Part shown: positions 1-11,528 of the stretch, piece after piece
Numbering within the stretch: the first letter of the stretch is position 1
How the letters are laid out: every line of letters starts with the position of its first letter
Assembly: GCA_018398575.1 (NCBI GenBank)
Contig: JAGTXZ010000014.1
Coordinates: 2,728,001 to 2,792,000, forward strand
DNA: 64,000 nt
Direction of reading: 5' to 3'
Origin: Ampelomyces quisqualis
Taxonomy: Eukaryota; Ascomycota; Dothideomycetes; Pleosporales; Phaeosphaeriaceae
Position numbers and translations under genes: made by a program
Notes under the pieces: generated by a model
Database searches by the model: none
Told to the model about the DNA's origin: nothing
Seen by the model: only the letters and a program-made list of their open reading frames with translations

Positions 1-2968
1 GAGCACAAAGTCGGCTCTTACACTGTCCAGTCTCGGGGTCCCAAATGCGGAGGGTAGAGTCGGCCGCGGCAGAGACAAGTCGGCCATGACCCAGATCTAG
101 GAGACCGACAAGCGAGGTGTGGCCCTCAAGCGTGAACAAGCAAGCCCCTGTATCCAAGGACCAAACTTTCACCAGGTTGTCCATGGAGCCACTGATGCAT
201 CGATTGCGCCCAGAGTCAAGTACAACACTGTACACCTTCTGTGAGTGGCCTTGCAGGCGCTGCAGAGTATCACCTGTAGAAATCTTCCACACCCGCACAG
301 TACAATCATAACTGCCACTGACTAGGGTATCTCCATGAGCAGCGATGGCACGAACTGAGTGATGGTGGCCTGTAAGAGCACGGACAAAATACGGATTGTC
401 GTTGTCGTTGGAAGACATCACCGTCTGCATGATGCTGCGCTCGCCTGGTTTGGGCAGCTTCCACACACGAAGAGTAGAATCTCGGGAGCCCGTGATTATG
501 AGCTCCTCTTTGGGCATCAGAATTGCCTGCCCATCAGGCATCTCTCCGATCTTTGTCGGCTTAAGGATGACAAGGCATCGGACAGTGGATGTATGACCTT
601 GGAACACCTGCGTGCACTTGCCCTTCTCTATGTCCCAGACTCGCACAGAGCGATCAGTCGAGCCCGACACTAGCGTATTGCCCTCGTATTGCAATGCCCA
701 AACACCACCTTCGTGACCTTTGAGACAACTGCGTAGAGCCCCAGTCTTGGTATCGTACACGTTGATGTTGGTGTCGTCGCTTCCAGTCAAGATCTTGTCC
801 GTGTCGAACTGCAGACATGTAACCACGTGTCGCTCGTGTGCGCGAAAAGCAATGTGTTTGGGCTTAGTATCTTCCTCCATCCAACTCTGCCGAATGAGGT
901 GATGTCGCTGATACAGAGATTTGAACAGATGCATGTTGCGCAAACTCGGCAGGCCTATGTCAGGATCAGGTACCGCCTCTCGCGCTCGTTGAGCAAAGGC
1001 ATTTGGCCCATCTTGAAAATAGGAAGACCGTTTATACAAGGCTACCTGCGTCTTGCTTGTCGGAAACCCCTTCTTACGTAGCTTCTTCAATGGACCGTGC
1101 TTGCTGATTGCCTTTCTCTTCTGACGGCTCGATGATGATCGCGTTATCGCACCTTCGTGGTCGTGAAGTTTGAACATTTGGGCGTTTGCGGAAGGGCCAG
1201 TGTGTCCTTCGCTGTCCGACCTAGAAGTGACATATGTAGCCCTGAGGTCGTGTTCATAGCTGTCCGGCATCTCGGGATATTGCCAGCCCCAACCTTCTTG
1301 AACAGCACGTTGGAGCTCTCCGTAAGGCAACTTGTAGCCGTCCTTTTCGAAGAGATCCTTCCAAGCACTCTCGTGCGTATCAACCAGTCTCCGCCAATAG
1401 GACGAGACCTGTGCCGCATTGCACATGCTCTTGACATCCAGATAGCCGATTATCTCGAGACCAAGCTCCGCTGGCAGCGAAGCAATAAAGTCTCGTTTCA
1501 AAGCCGGGTTGACAACATCTGCAACGAAGTGCAGGGTCGGCTTTGCGCATCGCCTAAGCAGCTGATACATGACATAGGATTTCATCTGCTCTGGCAAGGC
1601 GTCAAAGGAGTCCAGCATGCTGGGAATATCCATGACGGTGGGTGTCAACAGTTGTGGATTTGGCATGGCCATCTCGGGACGACGCGAATAGGAAGGGAAC
1701 AAGGGAAAGTCTGCCGTCTCGGTCTGCGAAAGGTCCAGCCCTGAGACATTGTGAGGGTCATACTCGCCTTCGGCACTTAAGAAGGAAGCCCCACTAGTGC
1801 TCTGCTGCGCGTTGGCGGCGGCGGTGATGGGCGACAGGCTCGGGCTCGGGAGACTGGCATCTTGCGCAGACCCAGTATCAAGAGGCGTGAGTCGGGCGGG
1901 CGAGAAAGTGTCTTCGTCGGCAAAAGGTCCAGCGGGCTCCCTGTCAGATTCTGTGATTGGTGGTGTGGCGGCAACGCCAGGGCCATCGAGGATGCTAGTG
2001 GGGAACGATGGTTCGGGTGACTGTTCACGCGGTACAAAAGGGCCAGCACCACTGTTCGAAGGCCCCGCAGAGGATTCCTGGAGCTGCCATCGCGGAGGAG
2101 GATGTGTGCGGCCGGCTAGCTGAGAAGCGGGCCTGTTGCTGTTTCGTGGAGAGGATTTCACTCCGGCTTTCGAGAGATTGGATGCATCAGCAGCCCCGAG
2201 GTCAGTATCAGGGGTTGCAGGAACCGGCTCCTCCCAATCATCAGGTGTGAAGCTCAAAGCCAGGTTCCTTGCACCATCACCCTTCTCCTTGTGTGTCGCT
2301 ATCCGCGGTTTCTTGTTCCGGCGATGCAGACTAGCTAACTCGGCTGCTTCTTTGATAGACGGTACGGGTGGAGAGTCGTCGGTGTGTTCTCGTTTTCGGC
2401 GGCCGGACACTGCACGCATGGCAGGGTTTAGGGCAGAGCTTGGCCGGCTGATGCGGTTCGGGGTTGCGAACACCGGGGGCCCATTGAAGGACTCGACCTT
2501 CCTCAGTGTGGCATTTGACGCGCGGAGGGAGTCTTGTAGGGTCTTGTGCTGCAAGTGGATTGTTAGTGCAGCTTGCAGATGGGATCGCCTCCGACATGAG
2601 CGGCTCAGGCGGCAGGCACCCCGTTGGGTTCAGTAAAAGCATACCTCATGCACTTTGCTCGACGCCGCTTCGGCCTCTTCAAAGCACGCAAGCTCTCCTC
2701 CAGCGTCGAAGTAAATCTTGCGTATTGAATCTGGTGCCTGTACATGGGCCAGCGGGTATTCCTTGGGATCGCGTCCGCCGAGGCTGCCTGGGGCGTTGAT
2801 GCACAAGGGAGGGAAGGTGGTCGTCGTGGTGTATGTCGTGGTAACGACTGTGGTCTTGGTAGCGGGTGCCAACGAGAACTGTCCCAGGGTGGCGTACGGA
2901 TCGACGACCTCAGTGTGCACCGCGGTGGACCGCCCGCGGGTGCCGGGGCCGGGCGTAGAAGTGGCCAT
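1..2968 (-). CDS. cdc4: Cdc4-type F-box/WD40 ubiquitin-ligase substrate receptor, partial (C-terminus beyond left edge)
   Basis: Substrate-recognition subunit of an SCF ubiquitin ligase; in yeasts Cdc4 targets phosphorylated cell-cycle regulators in the nucleus. Exon 1 is 2968-2645 (108 codons, Thr-rich 'TTTYTTTTTFPPL' then 'DPKEYPLA'). A 96-bp intron (2644-2549, GTATGC donor, CTAAC branch, TTGCAG acceptor) leads into one exon that is open to base 1. After a Ser/Pro-rich low-complexity stretch comes an F-box (around 1500-1340, 'IASLPAELGLEIIGYLDVKSM'), a basic linker, then WD40 blades from about 850 leftwards, e.g. 'LTGSDDTNINVYD', 'LVSGSTDRSVRVWD', 'LVSAAADSTLRIWD'. About 957 residues lie in the window. 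The blade wording fits Cdc4 better than Met30/SconB, the main alternative. The gene is divergent from hop1, 1.3 kb away. Confidence 0.9.
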
Positions 2969-4284
2969 GTTGCGTTGGCAAGTGCTGGGCTGGCTGTGTG
3001 CGGTGACGTCTCCGACGACTGTTGCGTCCGGGATCAGTATAAGCTATAAGCGGGGTGGGCGGCGGTTCGTTGTAGACGGCAAAAAGCCGCGAGTCACCGG
3101 ACGTGTTTTCGTGATGGGGCTGGGCTTCCCGAGTTCGAGGCGTGAGCTCAGGGGAGCGGCAACACGCAGGTTCAAACGACTGTCTCTAGTACGGTTGCAT
3201 ATGCATCGTGTGCGGTCCAGCCCGTGACTGCAACGTGCGAGGATGTTGTGGAGCGGCTGGTGTCGTGTCGCCCAGGTCCCTCGGTCGGTCGCCGCTGACG
3301 AGGATGCGGGAAAGGAGAGTCTCGACGTGCGTGAGTACGGGTAGTCGGCACCAAGCAGTTAGTCTAGCAACACAGCAGCGCCGAGGTTCGAAGCAGAAGA
3401 AGAGACAGCGGCGGTAATATCGCGAACGTGGTGTTACTGGTGTCGGGGTACTCGGCAGAGTTAGCGGGGATCACTCGCAGCCGGTCACGAGAGGCCAAGC
3501 GCTCAAAGCGAATAGTCCTGACTTCCACTTCACGATTTTTCGGCGGTCCAGATTGCGCCGACGTGTCGACGACGCACACGTAGAGCGCTTCATTGGAAAC
3601 ATCCTCCGATTGCGCGCTCGAGCTACAGCCTACCTACAGCTAGCTGCATCCTTGTGGTACGGCACACCCATGCCCAGTACACGGGTGCGTACTTTGCCCG
3701 AGACATGCGGTGGAAGCCAAATCACGCGATAGAACGTACTTGCGCCAGATCACACAGGCAAATACAATGTCCTGGTAGCGTGGAGCAAGACCAGAGGGTG
3801 CAGCTATACCTAGATGATGCTTCGAATCGGAGCAGAGGTAGAGTATCCGACTTGTTGCCAAGCTGACAAAAGCGACGGCGTTTCGTGAGTGCTGCTCGAT
3901 GGGTGACTCGTGTCGTTACCTACACTTCAGGTGCCATGGAGAAATTCCGCTAGACTTCGTCAGCTGATCACTCTGAAGCTGGCCACGCCTTCAACTTCCC
4001 CAGTCGTGATGCAAGCAGCCTAGCAGAAGACTGTACACCTCGAACGCGCACCGACACGGCACCCGAAATCCTTCGTTCAATCAACTACTTCCTCTATATT
4101 CTCATGCTGATGTGTTCTGTAGGCATCGCGACGATGAGAAGGTGCGCGTCTGCCTCGCACCTTCCCTCTGCAGCTACGTCGCGGTAGCCCCTAACACTTC
4201 AGGAAGCTGCCATGCGTCCGTCGAATCTTTCGCCTTCTCCTGCCCTTCGTCTGCTCACTTTTCTTCTCACGAAAGCGCCCCGCA
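2969..4284. other. Intergenic region between divergent cdc4 and hop1
   Basis: 1.3 kb that must hold the promoters and leaders of both flanking genes. All frames are broken and only short chance ORFs occur. I see no convincing TATA box, repeat or RNA gene. Confidence 0.6.
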
Positions 4285-6562
4285 ATGGTACCTCAGACGG
4301 CTTCCAAGTCACGTCAAAAGTCCAGCCGCGATCGAACCACCAGGCGGCCAGTGGCAGGCGCAGCACCTGCAACCGCCCAACTTCAAGCACAGACTCAAGC
4401 AACACCGGCCGTCTCCCAGAAGGTTACGGTCGAAACGAGCGTGCAGCTCGTGCAAACCTTGACTCAAGCTTGTGTTAGCTCGCTGGCAAAGCTTCGTCAC
4501 ATGTTCAACGAGGATAACTACGAGTCGAGGCGAGTCAACGTGAGTGATGCAGTGACTAGCGGAGCTGCCAAAGCATTGGACCAAGGCGAGAAAGCCCCAG
4601 TTCTGCTTCAATTCAGCACCCTGAAGCGAGGTGTCACGTCACGGGCCGACCTTTTGCTGGACTGGGTCGTAAGTCGGATGCCTGTTTGTGTGTTTCATGA
4701 AGCTGATGACCCATCCTACAGGAAAAGGGCGCAGGCGAAGCCATTGAGAAAGGCTGTCTGAAGTGTCTGAGGTTCGCAATTTACGAAGATGAGGCCCGTC
4801 CCGACGATAGGCTGGAGGAATGGGTTCTGTCATTCACCTACCATACCGACGTGGCCACTGGGCACCGCGTCGTATCCAGCATGTCTCTCGCAGAGAAGAT
4901 CCAAGACAAGAGCATCACCGTCAGTCAAGCAAGACGAGCCCTGGGCCGCTTTATCGCAGATCTAGCGCATGTCTGCACGGAGTGCCTGCCTGAGCTACCT
5001 GCAACAGTGAGACTCATTGTCGAGCTCGACATGAACGATTACCGTCCCTCAGATTACTGTCCAGCTGGATTTGGTGGGTACGTTGCTGGCGCCCCGCGTT
5101 TCGCTGACACAGAGGATTGGGAATGCCAGTCAAGATCAGTGACGAAAATGAATGCTGGATTCCATGATGTCAAGCTAAAGGTCAACTATCTAGCCGCGCG
5201 ACATGACGATGCTCCAAGCGCCGTGCCCCCAGGCTTGCCGTGCACCAAGGCCCTCTTCTGTGAAGGAGACAGTGAGGTGGGCCTCACGAGTTCTGCTCCC
5301 GCTTCGTTCCGCTCAGGTGAACAGCCTGATGGACAAGGAGCGAGCAGATTCTCGCAGGCTCTGTCCAAACACGCAACCGAGGATGCTTCTATGGACGCAA
5401 ACGCCGGCACCAGCAGCGTTACTTCAGCTCATGGACGTAGGAAGCAGCCGACCCGGAGCTCTTCTTCGGCCAACGCCCCCTCGGCACCACCGAGGCATGC
5501 ATCAGACGACTTGCGTGTCAGGGAGCAGATTGGCCGGATGGTTGGTCTTAATCTTCCATGATTGGCTTGCACTAATCCTTGCACAGTTACCCCCAGCCTC
5601 AAGCAACACAAAGTTGCCAGACACACAGAGCAACGACGTAGATTCACCGGTTCAGGAGACGGTTGCAGAGGGAAAACTAGTCTTCTTGTCTCGGAAAGTA
5701 GAAGAGCTCGTGTCGAATCACTTCCCCAAGCCACCACCCAATGGCAAGCCGAACGTTATCAGAGCTGGTCAATCGACCGAAGAAGTCATCACGATCCGGT
5801 GTGACTGTGGAAGTCAAGATGTAGAGGGAAGCATGGTAGGACACTTTCCTCAGCACACAGCCCAACACTGACATGTATAGGTTGGCTGTCAGTTTTGCGA
5901 TAGATACCAGCACATGCATTGTCTCGGATACCATGCGGCCAATGAGGGACGTGTTCCTTCGCCGCATGTATGTCATCGATGCCTTCTGGCAGGCGAGTCC
6001 ACCCACAATCTCAACGCCATGGGGGAGATGGCACTTTCCCGTCGTACCATCTTCTGGCTCCAGACCAATGGATTTGAGAATATCAGGGAGCTAGCAAAGA
6101 AACTGGGTATGTTTACCACGTCTGCCGATTGGATCATGGCTAATTACCGTCTGGCAGCCTTGAAAGAAGCTGTGTGCTCCAGAATCGTCAAGCGCCTGAA
6201 GCAAGAAGGTGTCTTGACGACAAGCGGCCATTTGTACACATCATCCGAAGGCCGAGCAACGATGCTGAAGGCATTTTTCGACCCTGCGAAGGGCATTTCG
6301 CATCACGTACGTCGTGTTACTATTCAACTCAGTCCTTGCACGCTGAATCGCTAACTCATGTTTGAAGTTGGAAACTTCTTCCCAGATGCGCGAACAGTGT
6401 GTGCCCCAACTTGACGACGCAAAATCCAAGCGCAAACGCGCGCATGAGGATACGAGTCACATGGCCGGACCACGTGCAAAAGTGCATGCCAGCAGTTTCA
6501 GGCCGTCAGCGGGCATTTGCACTGGAGAATATTCGACCCCCAAGGCAGCGAGGAGGCGTTGA
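4285..6562 (+). CDS. hop1: Meiotic chromosome-axis protein Hop1 (HORMA, PHD finger, winged helix)
   Basis: Axis protein that loads on meiotic chromosomes and promotes inter-homologue recombination. Exons: 4285-4668, 4722-5540, 5587-5835, 5881-6106, 6158-6306, 6368-6562; all junctions keep frame and give 673 aa. The HORMA domain starts near residue 45 ('SVQLVQTLTQACVSSLAKLR') and includes 'LLQFSTLKRG' and 'WVLSFTYHT'. A Ser-rich linker follows. Around residues 460-510 there is a PHD-like zinc finger (C-D-C, C-QF-C, H-MH-C, C-HR-C), then a winged-helix-like segment ('NGFENIRELAKKL', 'RIVKRLKQEGVLTTSGHLY') and a basic tail. This matches the PHD plus winged-helix chromatin-binding region known in Hop1 proteins. 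Intron 2 has an unusual GTTGGT donor and is only 46 bp. The start is the first ATG before the HORMA domain; an upstream exon cannot be excluded. Confidence 0.85.
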
Positions 6563-7503
6563 CGTGGCGGCCACGATGTGCAACAAAAAGAATACCACGC
6601 GGAATGACGGAGGTTAAAGTGCTCACTGCGAGCATTAGGGGTCGCGGGGTTAGCCTTGCAGGGCCCAAGCGCACGGTCAATCGGAGTCGATTCCGAAGCT
6701 ACTGTATTTCGTGCACGGGAAAAAGGATAGATAGCTGATGGTCTTGATGAGGGTGTGGGCATGCATAGACACGTGTAGAAGCAGGCAGTACCACCTGGGA
6801 CCACGACGTTGTGTAGCAGACGGGTTCCAGTCCGTGTGACGTCGCGTCGGTGGTAGTGGGAGAGCTCAGAGCGGCACGGCCCACGGGTCCCTTCGAAGTT
6901 CGAGGTGTGTACGGAGTATGCACATGCCACCTACATATCGTGCCGACGGGATGGAGTGTCAGCGATCACCAACGGCAGATTTTTGAGAAGGCGGCTGGCT
7001 ACTGTCACGCCTAACGAGTCACGACTCCCGCATATTGTTCTCCCTTCATGTCACTTGGCCGCGCCGCATGCACTTCATCCTTGGCGCCGCGGCCGACTCT
7101 GCTGCAGGAACGGGACGCCGGCGCGAGTAATGACACGGCGGCGTAGGGACCCTCGGCCGGCCCTGGAGCCACTCGCGCTGTTGCGGGACTGGCCCTCGTC
7201 CCCAGGGCCCAGCTGGACTGCACGCGACACCTACACCGTCCACCACAGCTCTCGCGGAGCCGCCCTCGCTCGCACAGGTGCCGCCAGCATCGGGACTGTC
7301 GCCGCACCGTTCGTGCCCGCCCGACGCAACCGCCGCCCAATGCAGTCCCATGAGAAAGTCGCGTGCGCTCTCACCTAGTCCTGTGCAGTGTAGTGCCTCT
7401 CTTGGGCACCGCGCCTGAGTCGCGGACCCCAGCCAGCAGCAAGCCACCAATTCACCCACACCAAGACCCACTCGAAGCCCGTCTTACCTGAGCCGCTGCC
7501 ACC
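6563..7503. other. Intergenic: hop1 3' end and promoter/leader of the 7504 gene
   Basis: 940 bp without a supported gene. It holds the nonamer TACGGAGTA at 6910-6918, and a C-rich, pyrimidine-biased leader just before the next start codon. The downstream ATG sits in a strong context (GCCACCATGGG). Confidence 0.55.
6910..6918 (+). promoter_or_regulatory. TACGGAGTA nonamer, copy 1
   Basis: Perfect TACGGAGTA about 590 bp upstream of the start codon at 7504. It is one of six perfect copies in the window, all outside coding sequence and upstream of genes. A role as a factor-binding site is inferred only from this recurrence. Confidence 0.4.
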
Positions 7504-10200
7504 ATGGGCCGCCGTCGGGCCAAGTTCTCCTTTCCGCTGCCGGGACGCAGGTCGCAGAAGAAGACCGACGCCGACGACGACGACGACGACGACGCCGCCT
7601 CGACACCCTCACAACCCGCTGCCCATGAATGGCCCCCGTGCCTCGAAGACCCGTCGAGCAAGGCACGTGAAGTGCTGGGCACTTTCGAGCCCATGTTCCG
7701 CACCACCTCGGGGCAGTCGGGCTACATGTCCATGACCGTCTCCGAGGCAAGCTATGGCTCGCACCGCGACGACAGTGCCTCGCACGCAGCCCACCATGGC
7801 TATCTTGCACTGCCTATCATGTCCAGGCGAGCATCGTCCAACACCCTGGGACACGTGTACAGAGGGGGCGAAAGGCCCGGGTCAGGTCACAGCACCGCCA
7901 GCTATCGCCTGCGGCCGCATACCTCCAGCTCGACCATGCGCTCACACTACGATGCAAAAAGCTCGCCGCTGTCCATCTCGCAGCAGACTTCCGATTCGGC
8001 CGTGCGCGACAGGGCACTGAGGAGGGGCAAGCCTCAGATTATTGCAGACGACAGCGACGCCTACGCTGCTACCCAAGAGGAGGTCATGAGGAAGGCACAG
8101 CGAAAAAGCAAACCCGCACGATTGGACCTATCCAAACTGTTTCCAAAGCCACGAGGTGGTGAAGCACCCGCACATGCCAATCCGCTCCTGTCGCCCACCA
8201 AAATGGTCAACTCGCCCACCGCCATGTCCTTCACATCTGACAGCCAATTTCCCAGGCCGATGACCAGAGAACCTACGCCAAACCCAGGCGAGCCTAAAAA
8301 ACTGCAGCGGAAACAAGCGTCTGTACCGCCCACGCCAGGTTCTCCAGTACGAAAATTTGAGCGTGACGTGTACGACAATGCAAAGATTCACGTACGAAGG
8401 CCGCCAAAGGGCGTCCAGCACTGGTTCGATGCTCTCGATGAAGACAGTGACGAAGCCGTGGGAAGTCCGATGCCGATCCACGCCCCGAAAGCCGTTCGCC
8501 CACACGACATTACAACCCAACCTACTCAAGAAACATCTTGTGACCGGCTTGCACCACATACAGTTGCACACGGAGATAAGCAGATGCAACGTCTGTCACC
8601 CATGAGCAGGAACGACAACTTTGTGCACGAGGGCCTCGTCGATGCCACGCGCCTGACCTCGCCAAGCCAATACTCGTTGCAGTCGACAAAGACAAAAGAC
8701 TCTTCCTTATCTAGAAACAATCTCCAGGACTCGAGCGTCCTTTCATTTTCGTCGTCGGAAGATGACGATGAAGACGCTGGACCCACGCCACACAGGGTGC
8801 CTGTCCGCAAGAGCTTGGACATCTATGATGATGCAGGCGAAGTTATTATCGGGAAAGCTCATGCTTACGACGTGCGACCCCCACGTAGGCCATCCGTCGC
8901 TCAATGCAGCATGCGCTCCTCGACCAGTACGGCAACGATCGAAGTCATGTATACGCCGGAGCTGCCGTTCTCACCGTTTCGCTCCTCCCGGACCGGCAGC
9001 TACAGCGGAAGCAAGCGATCCAGCCATTCGAGACAGCCTTCTGTGATTCACGAGGGTGAAGATCCTCGCCCACTGACCGCTGGCAACGTGCCCCTATCGC
9101 CGCCAGCCCGTAGTGTTCGCAGCGCACGCACGTCCGCTAGCGAGCCCATGTCGAAATCGAATGGTAAACACAAGTACATGGAAGTCACGGCGGAGGAGGA
9201 GGCATTGCTGGAGCTGATGCGGACAAAGCGTGCAGCAATGGAGAAGAGATTGCCACAACAGACAGAGGTCGAAGGTCCCCACAAGCCATATCGCACGTCT
9301 GGTTTCCTTGTAGAGACAAGCCCAGTTCGTGTAGTGGAACACAAGGCGACAAGGAGATCTTCGGCTGTGGCACCGTCACCACTTCGAGCTGTACCAAGAG
9401 GAAGGCCGCTCGAAGCTCACTACGATACGGATACTGGCCTGCAGGGTAGCCCTGCAAGTGATGCTTCACCAGCGGATCGAGCAACATTACCCCCCCACCT
9501 GCCCACACCCGGCGCATTCTCCCCTCTCGACCCCTTCCCACCTTCCTCGCCTGGACCCACCGCTAGCGTGACGTCGCCGACCACCACTGAACACGCCTCG
9601 CCTCTTGCGTCGCCAATCACTCCTGGTCCTCGCGCCTACGAGGAGGAATTGAACGTCAAGGTTGCCAGCAGCGACACAAGCAACGAAAACGAAGAAGTCC
9701 GAGTCCTCGATACCGGCGTCATTGATGCGCTCCCGAATCGCATCAAGCCTTCAACTTCGTCCCAGGACACGTCCTCCCACCCCTGCCACCGCACAGTGTC
9801 CAGCGGCGCAGACGAATCCATCCCCGTCCCACCCACCCACGGCCTCTCAGACATCACTCCCGTGTCCCAAGTCTTATCTCGCCCAGCCAGCATTCTCGAG
9901 CCTTCACTCGCGAAATTGTCCGCCAAGAGCTCTAGACGCGCTAGCGGACTCGCGCTGTTGACAAACGGCAACATGCGGAATCGCGAGGGCAGCGTGCACT
10001 CGAACCACTCCTCGCACTCGCATTCTTCAAGCTATGTCAATGGCATGGAGAGAAAAACATCGAGCTCGCGGCTGGTCATGAGGCGGAGTAGTTGGGGTAG
10101 CATGAGCGTGAGAAGCGTCGCGGGGTCGACAAGGAGTAAGAGGACGAGCGTGAGTGATGATGTTCTCGCTGCTTGGCATTCTCTTGGTGGAACGTATTAA
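7504..10200 (+). CDS. Large disordered Ser/Pro-rich protein, function unknown
   Basis: A single-exon reading frame of 898 aa, start ATG in the context GCCACCATGGG. I do not recognise a catalytic or binding domain. It begins with a basic stretch, then a run of seven Asp (codons GAC/GAT near 7568-7597). Most of the protein is Ser-, Pro- and Arg-rich and predicted by eye to be disordered, with many S/T-P sites. The one ordered-looking piece is a short charged helix near residues 560-580 ('EVTAEEEALLELMRTKRAAM'), a motif style seen in several uncharacterised ascomycete proteins. The C-terminus is Ser/Arg/His-rich ('VMRRSSWGSMSVRS'). It could be a cytoskeletal or signalling scaffold, but nothing in the sequence proves that. 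Confidence 0.8.
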   Translation: MGRRRAKFSFPLPGRRSQKKTDADDDDDDDAASTPSQPAAHEWPPCLEDPSSKAREVLGTFEPMFRTTSGQSGYMSMTVSEASYGSHRDDSASHAAHHGYLALPIMSRRASSNTLGHVYRGGERPGSGHSTASYRLRPHTSSSTMRSHYDAKSSPLSISQQTSDSAVRDRALRRGKPQIIADDSDAYAATQEEVMRKAQRKSKPARLDLSKLFPKPRGGEAPAHANPLLSPTKMVNSPTAMSFTSDSQFPRPMTREPTPNPGEPKKLQRKQASVPPTPGSPVRKFERDVYDNAKIHVRRPPKGVQHWFDALDEDSDEAVGSPMPIHAPKAVRPHDITTQPTQETSCDRLAPHTVAHGDKQMQRLSPMSRNDNFVHEGLVDATRLTSPSQYSLQSTKTKDSSLSRNNLQDSSVLSFSSSEDDDEDAGPTPHRVPVRKSLDIYDDAGEVIIGKAHAYDVRPPRRPSVAQCSMRSSTSTATIEVMYTPELPFSPFRSSRTGSYSGSKRSSHSRQPSVIHEGEDPRPLTAGNVPLSPPARSVRSARTSASEPMSKSNGKHKYMEVTAEEEALLELMRTKRAAMEKRLPQQTEVEGPHKPYRTSGFLVETSPVRVVEHKATRRSSAVAPSPLRAVPRGRPLEAHYDTDTGLQGSPASDASPADRATLPPHLPTPGAFSPLDPFPPSSPGPTASVTSPTTTEHASPLASPITPGPRAYEEELNVKVASSDTSNENEEVRVLDTGVIDALPNRIKPSTSSQDTSSHPCHRTVSSGADESIPVPPTHGLSDITPVSQVLSRPASILEPSLAKLSAKSSRRASGLALLTNGNMRNREGSVHSNHSSHSHSSSYVNGMERKTSSSRLVMRRSSWGSMSVRSVAGSTRSKRTSVSDDVLAAWHSLGGTY

Positions 10201-11528
10201 GTGTTGGCTTCATGCTGCGTCTACATCCATGTGTTCAAACTTCCAGCCTTTTTATTCTGACATTTTTCTGCGGTTTGATATACCCCAAACTTCCACCCTT
10301 TGATTTCCTTACACCTGCCGAGTCATCTTCACGGCACATTTATTGTAAAAGTCCAGCCCCGCCCATGGGAAACGGGTGTGTGTGCATATCCACGAATTTC
10401 GTGCGTTTCCTTTGGCACTTGCTCATTTGATATGTCGTTTGCACGCACTGTATCCTACCTTAATATCGGTATCAGTCTCAATTAGCACAAGCATGGATAG
10501 AGACAAAGGACCGGCCATGTTCCAACGCCCAGGTGATGATGATCCATCCAGATCGCAAAGAACGACCGTTCAAGTGTTTGCATGCGTATAATTCCCACGC
10601 ATCCATCATCTCACCCCCTCAACTCGACTGTTGGCCGCCAGTGCTCGTAAACGCCCACGTCATGCAAGGACAACTCCGCACCTCGCACCATGTGACTCTG
10701 CATTTCCTTGTTTTTTTTTTCCCTTTTGCTTCTTGCACGCCCCGCCCCGGCCGAGGCTCATGCGTCACACGTCGTCTCGTGGCTTTACTGCCCTTTGCGC
10801 ATTTCAATCGTCGTCGATACGTCGTTTTATACTAGGCTATGCGCCTGCTACCATGCTTGCTTCTTGCGCGGCATAGCGGCGCAACGCCGTGTATGTACTT
10901 GTGCGTTGCTAGGAGGAAAGCAGGGGAGAAAGGGAGGGGGAAGGGATATTGTTGGCTTGGTCGTACATATTGGTCTTTTGACGGCGGCCGGGGGGGGGGA
11001 AGGTTTTTTGTAGGGTTGGTTGCGGCTTGCATTGGTCGTTGAGGGATAGCTGTGGGGCTGGGGGGGGGGGGCTCCAGAGCGAGTGTTGAACTCGAGGTGC
11101 CATTGGTGCGCGGAGCAAATGTTTATCATGTCATGTTGTTAATGGGACTGACTATACTGCTGCAAGGCGTCACGCATCAAGGGACTCGGGCTGCTTTTTT
11201 TTTCTTTGGTTGTGAATGGTCACTAGTGAAGAAGATGTTGTGGAAACTTTGTAGACGGTGAACTATCATTGCTTATGAGGTCGATCATCGCCTTGTGGCC
11301 CTGCTGCTTTACCTAGCTCTCAAGAACACCTTGCTGCTTCAGTCATGCTCGTCGTCGAAAGTGTCGGTGTGTCGGTACCCAGCCCCGATACGTGAGGCGT
11401 GCTCGACCGTGCAAGGAGTGCGGCATGAGCATGGCGGAGGTCTGTTGTGGGTAGGGTTAGCTCAATGCGCTGACGGAGCGAGGAACATGGTAGACTTACA
11501 GATGTGTTGGGGGCGTGTTGAAAATAGC
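10201..11528. other. Convergent 3' intergenic region, homopolymer-rich
   Basis: 1.3 kb between two converging genes, so it holds both 3' UTRs. It contains long T, C and G runs (for example ten G near 11061) and a G-quadruplex motif at 10923-10945. No coding sequence supported. Confidence 0.55.
10923..10945 (+). other. G-quadruplex sequence motif
   Basis: Four G-runs (4, 3, 5 and 3 G) separated by loops of 5, 1 and 2 bases, which fits the standard quadruplex consensus on the plus strand. It lies in the 3' region of the 7504 gene and would be in its transcript if the 3' UTR is that long. Confidence 0.45.

Noticed and set aside
1157..1744. 195-codon plus-strand frame
   Set aside because: Antisense to the F-box region of cdc4.
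3815..3835. CTTCGAATCGG, possible tRNA T-loop
   Set aside because: Flanks do not form a T-stem and no upstream A box fits.
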